DNA from: Dipteronia dyeriana
Taxonomy: Eukaryota > Streptophyta > Magnoliopsida > Sapindales > Sapindaceae
DNA: 64,000 nt
Reading direction: 5' to 3'
Assembly (NCBI GenBank): GCA_032871835.1
Contig: CM065303.1
Span: forward strand, 23,128,001-23,192,000
Under the pieces are notes generated by a model, which had not been told where the DNA came from, ran no database searches, and saw only the letters and a list, made by a program, of their open reading frames with translations. Below are positions 46,691-56,813 of this stretch, one piece after another. The position numbers were made by a program, and so were the translations under genes. How positions within the stretch are numbered: position 1 is the stretch's first letter; each line of letters starts with the position of its first letter.

Positions 46691-47399
46691 AGACATGAAC
46701 TTACCGCTTTCCAAAATTGATTAATGCATACTGTTTATACTGTAAAATAATTTACTTACCGTTTTATAAAGTGAATGATTTGTACCGTTTACTTTCGTAA
46801 AATTATAGTATTTTAAATTAGGATTAATAGATAATCTTTTGAATTAATATTGTATATCATCTTTAATGAAATGATTTATGATTTAAGAATGTGAATAAAG
46901 ATATTTTAAAGTATTGTTTCAACCGTTTTATTGATATTGAGTACATATATTATATTAAAAAGTTAATTCATGTTTTATAATATATTTTATTGTTTAAATT
47001 CCATATAATATTTATTATCAAGATTTTGAAGGTAAAGGTTTTACAAAGGCCGTTTTATTTTTTTAGAAATGGTGAGGATTGTTATCTTTTTTTTTCTTGT
47101 GTTGCGTTGATGTCACCAGTTTAATAATTTATGTTTAAAAGACACCTATTATGGTGAACTACCCAAATTGCCCTTAAAAGTTGTATTTGTGTTTTCATCT
47201 TTAGTTTTAAAAAGAGAAGTTTAATTCTCTCTCCAAAAACGTTGTCTAGAAATCGATCTAAAGGGCATCTCAAAAATATTTTTCGAATCTGTAGGTAACA
47301 AATATTTTTTATCTCCCTAATTTTTTTTCATGCATTTGTGAGTGATTTAAGATGTATTCAACAAATGTATGAACATTTAGTATCCAGAATGTGTACCAT

Positions 47400-48000
47400 G
47401 TTTTTTTCCTTATTTTTCGAGAATTTGTTGTATTGGGTCGAGCTTTTTTTTCCTATTGTCCGAGAATTTATTGTATTTGGTCGAGCTTTTATTATGTTTT
47501 TCTGAGATTTTATTTTATTGGTTCGAGCTTTTAATATTCTTTTCCGAGATTTTATTGAATTGGTTTGAGCTTATTTCAAAATTTTCCAAGTTTTTTTTAA
47601 TTTCCAATCTTTTTTTTATTATTCCGAGATTTTTTATTATTTCCAAGCTTTTTATAATATTCTGAGACTTTTTTGAAGTGGTCTAGCTTTTTTTATTGAT
47701 TTTCGAGCTTTTTTTAATCATTTTCGAGATTTTGTTTCCTCATTTCCGAGCTTTTTTTTATTGATTTTCGAGATTTTGTTTCTCCGTTTTCGAGCTTTTT
47801 TTATTTAGTTACGCGATTTTGTTTCTTAATTTCCGAGATTTTGTTTTATCATTTCAGAGGGTTTTTTTTTTCCAAGATTTTATTTTGCATAGCCTTTTTT
47901 ATATGGTATCGAGCTTTAAGTTAATTTTGACCGATGTATTTGAAATTAATTTCCAAGGTTTTTTTTCTTCAATTTGAGGTTTTTTCATTGTTATTTTTAT
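47400..48000 (+). repeat. CGAGCTTTTT / CGAGATTTTG array in left terminal repeat of MULE-2
   Basis: Degenerate units of about 30-35 bp, for example TTTTCGAGCTTTTTTTATTGA and TTTCCGAGATTTTGTTTCTT, repeated some fifteen times. Mirror image of 52380-52880. Confidence 0.8.
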
Positions 48001-48090
48001 TTGAATTTAGATATTGTTAATAATGGTTTGTGATAATAATTTTGACTGGAGAATGAATCGGATGAGAATAGTCTTCTCTTACAACGGTCG

Positions 48091-49011
48091 ATGGAGCAGT
48101 TACCCGATGGAAGTCAGAGGTTTTTAGGTTCTGATAGCCAAGAAATGTTTGTGTCAAAGAGTATGACTTACCAAGAATTGGTATCAATCGTGCAAACCGT
48201 TGTAAAGTATGATGTGGAAAAATACAATGCAGATCTGCAGTCTATATCAAAGGGTGAATGCATAAACTCATACCTCAAATTTACATGGCAACTGCCTATG
48301 TTGACACTGGCAGAGTTTATTAGGAATATGCTACAGAGGTGGTTTCATGATTGCCATCGAGCTGCACAGTCCATGCGTCATCAGTTGACCGCCACAACAC
48401 ATCTTGTTATCCTCAAACGTGTTGACAAGTGTGGTTATATGACTGTCAATCCAGTTGACTGAAACATATTCTCTGTCAAACGGTCGGGTAAGCAATGGAC
48501 TTTGTGTTTCCATGTTCGCACACGCTTGCTGCAGCAAGGTACATTACTTTGATTTCATATCTTTGTGGTTGTTGCAAATGAGTTTGACACCTAATTTTAA
48601 TGTTGTTGCACGGAGCGAAACTTGGATTTCACATCTTTGTGTGTGAACTACTACAAGAGACAGACACTAATTGATACATATTCGATTCCTATTATGCATG
48701 TTGGTCATCCTTCTTCATGGGTAGTGCCAGCCGACATCGCCGGGCTGGTGGTCTTGAATCCATTGTCTAGGAGACAAGCAAGACGCCCGAGAGGCGGAAG
48801 ACATGTCTCGTCTTCGAAGAGGACAATCACGCAATCATGTAGAAGATGTGGACAATTAGATCATAATAGTATGAGATGTTCTAACCCACCTTTGATTAAT
48901 AATAGTCCGAGCAAAGTTGTTCCTCAGGAATACCGGCGCAAGTGTATCATCTACCATTTAGTTGGATACAACAAACAGACGTGCCCTGAAAAGGACTCTA
49001 CCAAAGTATGA
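48091..49011 (+). pseudogene. MULE-2 transposase with catalytic core deleted
   Basis: The N-terminal MULE segment (MFVSKSMTYQELVSIVQTVV, about 48145-48205) is joined near 48250 directly to the C-terminal segment (INSYLKF, then LPMLTLAEFIRNMLQRWFHD, about 48260-48360). The DDE domain that should lie between is absent. The SWIM finger is lost to frame changes near 48530. Another frame, 48622-49011, gives TLIDTYSIPIMHVGHPSSWV and two knuckles (CRRCGQLDHNSMRC is intact). It cannot encode an active transposase. Confidence 0.75.
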
Positions 49012-49223
49012 ATGGACGCGTTTATGTGGATGTCATTGTCATTAGTTGCAATTGTATTACATATTCAATACGCATGTTATTGTCATTAGTTACGATAAGT
49101 TCATTTTCATTGTTAATTATGAGACGTATGCAATGTCAGTTGTTGTTCTTGGTTAATAGTTTAAATACTTAAAATGAAAAATGAAAATATTAATTTTATT
49201 ACCAAAAATGTTATATACAATAA

Positions 49224-52200
49224 CTATAACCGATATTGTGGCATGTAGTTCCAAAAAACCTCAACAGTCATCTTCTCCTGGATGATGCCCATATCAACTT
49301 CTGTACAATCGTACTCCACTTGGTCTGCCAGTAGGTACTCCATCAACCATAACGTATGAGCACCAGAGTTACCGCTGCAATGGATCACATTAACAACCAT
49401 TAGAATAATGATAATAGTTATACAAAATACGATTTTGATGTTGGAATTGGCATACCTTCTGTCGGACCACCTGTACTACAACACTTTCCACCCTTACGTC
49501 TGTATTTTCCCTTTCGCATCACGAGGCTTGATTTTATTCCACTGATACTCTACCAATGGCTGGGCAGATAGAAAAACAAAACAGAACTTAGGATCACAAA
49601 AATAAACAAAATTTATTACGAAACGAGACATAATAAAACACTTACAAAGAATTTTGTCTCTAGAACGTTCATCCTCTGATTGTACACAGTGGGGTATGCT
49701 TGCTGACGCTTCCGTAAGATCTTCAGATACGTGTCCATATGCTGGATAAGAAATTTATAAAACAATGTTAGAATTAATTATTTTAAAGACCGCCGATAGA
49801 GTTGAAGTTTGGTAGGTACTGTATAAAATAATTCCACGTAGTTTTGTTGGAAGCGTTGAAACCAATTCACCCCTACTGGCTCTATCAAATCCACATCACG
49901 CCTATATTTATTTTTTACAAACATCAAAACAATTAAACAAATTAAAGTTGGTACTTCAATAAACTTATAAGTCGGATACTTACAATTCCTTTATGGTGTT
50001 CTTCTTGTATGCTTTTTCGACATCCAGATGGTTACCATCTACTAAAGCATTCAACGTGAAAGCATGGTTTGATGATGACGGCGTTGTCCTTGGCCTTTTT
50101 GGCCGACAGGGATCTTTGTATGGCCTCATCAACTGCCACCCCCATTTACGGGTCCGGCGGATACAAGGGGTGCGATATGATGGCCTTGAGGTGTCCCGAG
50201 GTCCGTCGCAATAGGTTGGATGGTCCGGGTGTGTCCATGGTAGGAGGGGTTCATCTGGATAGATTAGACCTTCGTTGGGAGGAAGGGCTCGTCTGGATGG
50301 ACCCGAGGTGTCCCTAGGAGGAGTTCGTCGAGATGGGATGTATGGTTTGGGTGGTCCGGGTGGTCCGAGTGTGTCCGTGGTAGGAAGGGTCCTTTTGGAT
50401 GGACCAAAATTATCGCAGAGAGGAAGAGACTGTCTGGATGGACCCGAGATGTCTCTATGAGAGGTCCGTCTGGACGTACCGGAGTTGTCCCTAGGAATTG
50501 GGGTCCGATGGGATGGATCGGAGATGTCCGTTGGCGGAGGGATGCTATCAATCGAACTGCAGAAACAACTCGGGTGGAGGAAACACTCAGACGACGCGAT
50601 CGATCAAACGAAGTCTCATGCACCTTCATAAGTAGGGGAAACTCAGGAAGACCCACATTTAATTACAGTGTCCTGATCACCTCTTGTAGCTCCAGTTTCG
50701 ATAACCTGGGCCTCAGGTATGATACCCTACATCTGACAAACGGTATCAGGCTCTGTCTCCTCGACATGGGTCTGATGCCCATCTCTTTCTTTGGGTCTGG
50801 AGTGTTAATCAAGAGACGGTGGACCATCCCTATCTGACCGTGATGTCAACCCCAACCAATGCCAAAGATAGTCCATCAACTCCTAATGCTGCCTCTGTCG
50901 TTCCGCATCACTGTTTAGCAAACCATACCGTAAAGCAGCGACGACAACCTCCAAATCTTGGATTCTACGCTCTAAACGGTCCTAAAGCAAAATGTTATTT
51001 GTAAGTTGTTTAACATGTACATGGGTTTGAAATAAATTCATGTTGAGCAACAATTTTTTACCTACCTCATGCTCCCATCCAATGTCTTCTCCGGAGTTAT
51101 GTCCAATAGTATATGCAGGCATCATAAATCGAACCCGTCTCTGCCTCGGTTGTCTCCCACCAGCTAACTCTGGCTCACCCTCTAAATGCATATGTGGGCT
51201 CCCACCACCGACTCTGCCTCTGAACCCTCTATATCACTGGGTACGGCACTAGTACGCCTAACGGAATCGCGATCCGGTATGGCCACCGCTAATTTCGCAT
51301 AATATGGTTCACCCCTCTCAGTTGTTGTGGGCACCAACTTCGTCATCAGAAACATCTAAAATCATTGTTAGACCGTTGAAATTATAATAATAACTTTTAA
51401 CATGAATAACTAAGAAACTTAACCGCGATGTGAATATCTTCGACATCTTATCCCCCATCAGTTGTTTCTTTAACACTCACTTTAGAATACAGGGAGACAA
51501 ATGGTGACCAACTGAGTCCCGAACTGGGTCTCAAGCGCAGGGATCACCTCAAAAGGCAAAAATCTACAAACAAACAAAAATACGATAAAAATCCCTGTAG
51601 ACGATTACAAACGTAAATGTTGTGATTCACAAAACTCTTACCAGAAGGGCGTAAGATAGAACATAAATGTTGTAGGTCTCTAGCATGTGTACGTCAGCGC
51701 CTTTTACTTGTTGGCGTCTCTCGAACCGGTCTCGTCGCCTGTCAAATACATGCTTGAATGAATATTTTGAATGAATGTACACGTGTGCACCCCACGGGAA
51801 CGTGTCAAATGCATCGAGATCATCGAACTTTCACTCTCTCATCCAACCTCATTAGTATCCAAATTCATCATATAGATGAGGCATAGCTTCACACTATCGT
51901 ATGCCTACTGAAACTCGTTGTGACTCAGAACATCTCTCAACTCCACGCACGAAATCTCATCATTACCACCAAAGTACCGGTGATGTAGGTCATTGTCCAA
52001 GCTAACATAACGGCTCGTATCCTGTACTACTCCCAACCTTAATCCGGTGATCAGATAGAATTCTACCTTCGAGAACCTCACCTCATGAGTCTCTAACATA
52101 AACCGTATCTCATCTGACGACCCATTATGATGAACCTCCCGCAGAAGTATCTGGTGGATAACACCACCCGAAAAATTCACCGGCCTATGCATGGTCAAGA

Positions 52201-52249
52201 AATACCTAAAACGGGACGCCATGAACCAATGACGGTCTTCAACAGCCAA
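49224..52249 (-). pseudogene. Ulp1-like/DUF1985 cargo gene of MULE-2
   Basis: From right to left: a DUF1985/plant-mobile-type domain at 51905-52249 (GGVIHQILLREV, VRFSKVEFYLITGLRLGV); a following segment at about 51630-51760 (RRQQVKGADVHMLETYNIYV) and 51470-51560 (FEVIPALETQFGTQ); a His-Pro-Asp rich linker at 50264-50656; and a short Ulp1 end at 49224-49374. There the expected GDCG(V/I)HT reads GNSGAHT, so the nucleophile Cys is Ser (TCT at 49365-49367), followed by LWLMEYLLADQVEY. Stops between segments, for example near 49500, suggest decay or unplaced introns. The role of such cargo is unknown; Ulp1 proteases act on SUMO. Confidence 0.65.
50264..50656 (-). repeat. Repeat region coding VHPDGPFLP-like units
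   Basis: GC-rich degenerate tandem repeats of about 33-60 bp. On the minus strand they read (V/I)(H/R)P(D/K)(G/S)P(F/L)L as a low-complexity linker of the cargo gene: VRPDGPLIE, VHPDSLFLS, VHPKGPFLP, VHPDEPFLP. Confidence 0.7.
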
Positions 52250-52379
52250 TTCTGTAAGGACCCGGTTAAGTGCGTCCTATATATGACCAAGGACGTCAAA
52301 ATGGTTGTGGCGAGTGAGTTTGCCCTCGTACCACTCTTCCTTCAGAGTTTTAATCGACCCCCTCAACTGATTCGTCATT

Positions 52380-52880
52380 TGAAATTTAACAACAACATAA
52401 TCAAGTATACTGTGAAATCCTCAGAAAAACAAGCTCGAAGCTTAAAAAAAAAACCTCGGGTCATTGATAAAAAAGCTCGTAGGTTTTAAATAAATCCTCG
52501 CCCCATTTATAATAAGCTCAGACCTTTAATATAAAAGCTCGGAACATTTTTATAAGAGCTCGGTGCTTTTTAAAATAAGCTCGGACCTTTAATAAGAAAA
52601 CTCGGAGCTTTTATACAAAAGCTCAAACAGTCAAATAAAGCTCGAAGCTTCTTTATAAAAGCTCGAAGCTTCTTTATAAAAGCTCAGAGCTTTTATATAA
52701 AAGCACGATTGTATGTCAAAATCTCGAAATAAAAAAAGCTCGAATTTTATTTCAATCCTCTCGAACGTGTAAAATAAAAGCTCGAATATGAACTCAAAAA
52801 GCTTGAATGAACTCAAACTGATTTCAAAAATAAAAGCTAGAAAACAACGAAAAAATGCTCGGGTTCATCAATAAAAAGCT
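52380..52880 (-). repeat. AAAGCTCGGA array in right terminal repeat of MULE-2
   Basis: About fifteen units such as TATAAAAGCTCGGAGCTTTT. Two nearly perfect 23-bp copies (GCTCGAAGCTTCTTTATAAAA) stand at about 52641-52686. Reverse-complement counterpart of 47400-48000. Confidence 0.8.
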
Positions 52881-53383
52881 AGACACCCAGAATATCATCT
52901 TCCTCAACAACTGTTCAATAAATCCAAAACCCTAACCTAGCCCATAAACATTCTCAGATCCAAAAATAAAACCTAATCTAACATTTCATTCAATTAATCA
53001 ACAACCAAAACGATAGAAAATCTAGATCAACTTAGCTCCATCAATTGAAATATTCTGTTCAACTCTCCAAATGACACTGGTTTCCAAGTTCAAGTTTCGT
53101 CGCTCGTCGAAAACGAAGTCGTCGATTCAACTCTGATCGGTTTCAAGCAATTTCACTTTTTCTCTTTCTACTTTTTCTCTTTCTACTTTTTCTCTCTCAG
53201 GTTCACAACGATAAAGTCAATTTCGGTGTATTTTCGTCTCCACACGTTAATCGATGAATTTAAAACATAAATTATTAATGTGGTGATATTTGCACAAAAA
53301 CCCCCTAAAAAGATGTCATTGATTTTTCATGCCTTTTTATTTTTACATAGTTGACGGCTCACCCCTTGTCACCACCATTTTTA

Positions 53384-54626
53384 CAGATTGAGTTTTTGGT
53401 CATAGAAGTGATGGAAATTACATTAGAATATTGGAAATATGTATCGCTCAGAAGAATTAGATTATTTGGGTGCATGTATTGTAAGTGTCTGGTATTAGTT
53501 AATATTGTAATTAAGGTAGACTCTAGAGATTTTAGTGAAATGAATAGTATTAGATATACATGTTGTATTTTGTGGATACATTATTGATGATATAAGTTGT
53601 GGCTATTGTAAGTTAATGTTTTTTTGTAAGGTTCGGATCACGTAGCATCCCGGTCTGTTGGGTCCCAGATTTGAAGGTGTTACATAAGCAACTTGGACTG
53701 GATCGTCGAGTCGGATGGATCAAACCTGGAAAAAAGATGAAAGCAGATAACAAAAGTGTAAAAAATGGTTTAGAATAAATGTGGGTTGGTGACTTCGTTT
53801 TAGCCTTAGGTGAGCTTGGACTGAGCTATTGATGGGTAAATGAGTGGAATGAAATTAGATGAATAGATTCCGGTGACCGGAGTATGGAGTTGAGCAGAGT
53901 TTCGGGTAGCTTGACAACATTAGTTCTCTAGAAAAATCAGAAAAATCAGAAAGAGAGTAAAGAATGGGAGGAAACCTTTATTTATAGGCTACCCAATCCC
54001 TTTTGAATGTTGGGATCATTGATAAGGATCCCTAAAATCCTAGTCGGATTTTATGGGACCTCACATTTGTTGATTATCTTGATCAAAAACTAAATCCTAA
54101 TTGAATTTGAAATCTTGATCGTGGTTGTAACCAAATCAAAATGAGATTTGTGTCTTAATGATTCGGGTTGGACTAGAATCTGGACATGATCTAAGTTAAA
54201 GTCACTTATCGTTGATGGGCTATGAGATTTAGGCATAAGTCCATTTTTATCTACAACAGTAATTAACGATTAAAAGTAAAAGGAAATGCTAACTTGTACT
54301 ATTATCCCACGTGGCATAATGTTACAAGACGGTGAAGACACTATTTAAGTTTTATTTTTATTTTTATTTTTATATTTTTAATATTTTTAAAAAACAATTA
54401 TACAGATACAAGTGCGAATCGGGTACAATGGGTTAATACTATATCCAATTAAAAATCGAGTCAACAGCATTTGAACTATACCCGATTCGGGACTTATTTT
54501 AAGTGTTCCAAATCCTTTCCAAATTCCAACCCTAGCCACATTTTATTACTATTCTTTATTTGGCAGAGTCTATGACAGCCATTACCATCCTTAAGTGCCC
54601 ACATCAATATTTGACAAACAATTTAG
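53384..54626. other. Intergenic DNA without recognised genes
   Basis: No coding frame or transposon end is recognised. CAGATTTGAAGGTGTTACATAAGC near 53668 vaguely recalls AAGATTTTGAAGGTAAAGGTTTTAC near 47022 on the other side of MULE-2, but this is too weak to call a target. It includes the 3' flank of the hydrolase gene. Confidence 0.5.
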
Positions 54627-55634
54627 CTATACGCCATCCACTACTACGGCGGCGCGTGTACTATTACCCTCCCTGGAACTTAAAGCTCTTGTTCTCAGCC
54701 ACTCCACCATGTCTCCAAAAACCAATTCAACATTCTCCTCTGGCTCCCCAACAATTTGGTGCCACATGCCTGGATAAATCTTCAATGTCTTGTCCTCACT
54801 CGCGGCGCGTTTATACAACTCCTCGGCGCATGCCGGGTCACACACCACGTCGTCGCTGCCGTGACATACAAGCAGCGGCACGTCCACGTCTTCGAATCTA
54901 CCTTGAAGATCCCTGCACACGCGCAACAACTCGTAAGCCGTGGCCGCGCGTGGCCGCGCCACCGGCCTCCTCGGGCTTGCCAACGCCAGCTTCCTCTTCC
55001 ACTCCTCCTTAAACGACATGTCCGGCAGCGATCCCCGGGTGGGAACCACGCGCCATGTAGGGAGAAGCCACGCGACTGTGAAAAGAAGGTGCTCCAACGG
55101 CCACGGAGGCTTGATCTTATCACTGATCCCGCACATCGCGCCGTTCAAAATCAACCCACTCCACGCGCCGCCCTTCTGACGTAGCGTGATGTAAAGAGCT
55201 ATCGCTCCGCCCAGGGATTCAGAGTACAAAAATGCCGGCAAATCCGGCGCGTGTCTCGCACGAAACGAATCAAAGAACGAAATTGCGTCGTCGACGACGG
55301 GATTGATGTCGGGGATGTGAGCGATGAGTCCTTCGGAGAAGCCGTGGCCCTGGTGGTCGATAGCACAGGTGGCGAAACCCGATTGAGCGAAGAGGATGGA
55401 GGTGAGCTGGACAAACCAGCTGGACTCGCCGGTGAAGCCGTGGACGACGCAGAGGACGCCGACGACTGGGGTGGGAGGGAGTGGGGTCCACCACTGAGTG
55501 AAGAGCTTGAGGCCGCGTGAGTTTGTGATGAACTCGGAGGAGTGACTGACTGAGTGACGGGCGTAGAACTCGTCGGGAGGGACGGAGCCGAATGGGCTCT
55601 GCTCATTGGCATCTGCGATTGGGTGTTTGGGCAT
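54627..55634 (-). CDS. Alpha/beta hydrolase, monoacylglycerol lipase-like (intact, single exon)
   Basis: 335 residues from ATG 55632-55634, close to the usual plant MAGL/caffeoylshikimate esterase-like length. The family cleaves acyl esters such as monoacylglycerols. Visible motifs: oxyanion-hole VVHGFTGESSW (from residue 63), AIDHQGHGFSEG (91-102), nucleophile elbow YSESLGGA with Ser140, acid at HGSDDVVCD (Asp262), and catalytic His292 in GMWHQI. The elbow is SxSxG instead of the family's GxSxG (Ser138 in place of Gly). No signal peptide is evident, so it is probably cytosolic or membrane-associated. Codon use is GC-rich compared with its neighbours. The frames on the opposite strand are shadows of this high GC. 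Substrate cannot be told from sequence. Confidence 0.92.
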   Translation of the reverse strand: MPKHPIADANEQSPFGSVPPDEFYARHSVSHSSEFITNSRGLKLFTQWWTPLPPTPVVGVLCVVHGFTGESSWFVQLTSILFAQSGFATCAIDHQGHGFSEGLIAHIPDINPVVDDAISFFDSFRARHAPDLPAFLYSESLGGAIALYITLRQKGGAWSGLILNGAMCGISDKIKPPWPLEHLLFTVAWLLPTWRVVPTRGSLPDMSFKEEWKRKLALASPRRPVARPRAATAYELLRVCRDLQGRFEDVDVPLLVCHGSDDVVCDPACAEELYKRAASEDKTLKIYPGMWHQIVGEPEENVELVFGDMVEWLRTRALSSREGNSTRAAVVVDGV

Positions 55635-56813
55635 TTTCGGAATGTCGATAAATAACGACCGAGAGAATCGGGTTGGTTTTTGGTTTCAGATTATCAGTTG
55701 AGACTTCTTATTGTTGTCTGCTTCAGGGGAGAATCTTACATGCAACGATCTCATTATCACTTGACACGACTATCCAATCAAATCGTGTTGTATATGTTAA
55801 AATCCGGCATGCCTTTATTAGTTATTACTTATTAACTCTGGACTCTATGCGAATATACGTTCTACTCCTTGAATTTGTTTAAAAATATTAAAACCATAAA
55901 CTCTCCTTAATTAAACAGATGTTTAGGTGGATAATAAACCAAATGGATTATCCATAATTAAGAGTTAAAAAGGATTTAATAGAACGATACTTGGATTATT
56001 TCATATTTCATATTTCAATTTGATGTATAAATAAGGATATTTCGACACTGCTCTGATTATAAATCTATAAAATCACGCATTAAATGCCATTGGTGAGTAG
56101 TTTCAACATACAGGTTATAAGATGCTACAACATTAAATGCATCACCTATTTTGACAAGAGGTGGCCACTTGGGCAGTTGGTTGAGGAAAGTAAGAGGTAC
56201 GTATATCTGGCCCAATCAGATGAATAAAGCAGTGTGAGTGTTCGATTCGATTAGATGAGAGCATGAGACCACTTCATTTGAGACTTGAGAGAGAAAACCT
56301 GATGCTACACACTTGTTACTTGTTTGTTATTTTTGATAAGTAGCTCTTGAAAGGGGTTGTTGCCACCGCTCAACTAACCTACTCTACCTCTTGAGTCTTG
56401 AAAATTGCCATATAACCTACTACTCCGAGTCTCGAACCACAACCATGAAATGGTACCTGAATATTAATTATATCGTATATTCGTATTATGGAATTGATTA
56501 CTCAGATTGATGCAGCGACTTAAACTTCTTGGTTTTTTTATATAAAAGCCTACATCTCCTTTTGTTTAGAACAATGTTTTAAAGTGACCTACTTTTTCTA
56601 AATGTAAGCACCAGATGAACTGTATACATTGAAGAATACATACATTCTATCTTATGTACAAACTATACCAGTAATGAAAACAGCCCAAAATGTGGCCATT
56701 CTTATTCCTTGACATCAGAGATCAATAATCTTTAGTATTCAATTCTAACAATCTTGAACATATGTACAGACAGCGATGCAATGACCACATGACCCGCTGA
56801 ATCCACACACCAA
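55635..56813. other. Intergenic DNA: hydrolase promoter and 3' flank of the next gene
   Basis: AT-rich DNA between two minus-strand genes. No repeat or RNA gene is seen. The right part, about 56580-56813, would be the 3' UTR of the small Cys-tailed gene. Confidence 0.5.

Larger units (their letters stand above)
43436..47065. other. Unassigned repeat-like DNA without recognised genes
   Basis: No protein domain or RNA gene is recognised. The section around 43760-44340 and 45340-47060 has a retrotransposon-LTR-like feel (GACGCTTGAGCTTCTAGAGCT near 46105, TTTGAGGTAAGT near 46147, and a GTCACACGGGTAATTGTGAC array). I could not find paired ends or a target duplication. A Harbinger-like MITE lies at 44403-45336. 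Confidence 0.4.
47066..53383 (+). mobile_element. Mutator-like element MULE-2, non-autonomous, with Ulp1/DUF1985 cargo
   Basis: Outer ends AATGGTGAGGATTG (left) and the complement of GTCACCACCATT (right) and inner blocks (TCACCAG/CTTAATAATTTATGTTT) are inverted copies, giving long degenerate terminal inverted repeats. Arrays of CGAGCTTTTT (left) and AAAGCTCG (right) mirror each other inside the ends. Cargo is a deleted transposase on + and an Ulp1/DUF1985 gene on -. Exact edges and the 9-bp target duplication could not be fixed. Confidence 0.7.

Noticed and set aside
43760..47060. Solo LTR or whole retrotransposon
   Set aside because: Some LTR-like wording is seen, but no paired ends, primer site or target duplication could be found.
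53620..53720. Duplicate of the left flank of MULE-2 (target site evidence)
   Set aside because: Only a loose match (GATTTGAAGGT.. against GATTTTGAAGGT..), far from the element edge; chance is likely.
54756..55520. Plus-strand open frames opposite the hydrolase
   Set aside because: Shadows of a GC-rich conserved gene; no motifs of their own.
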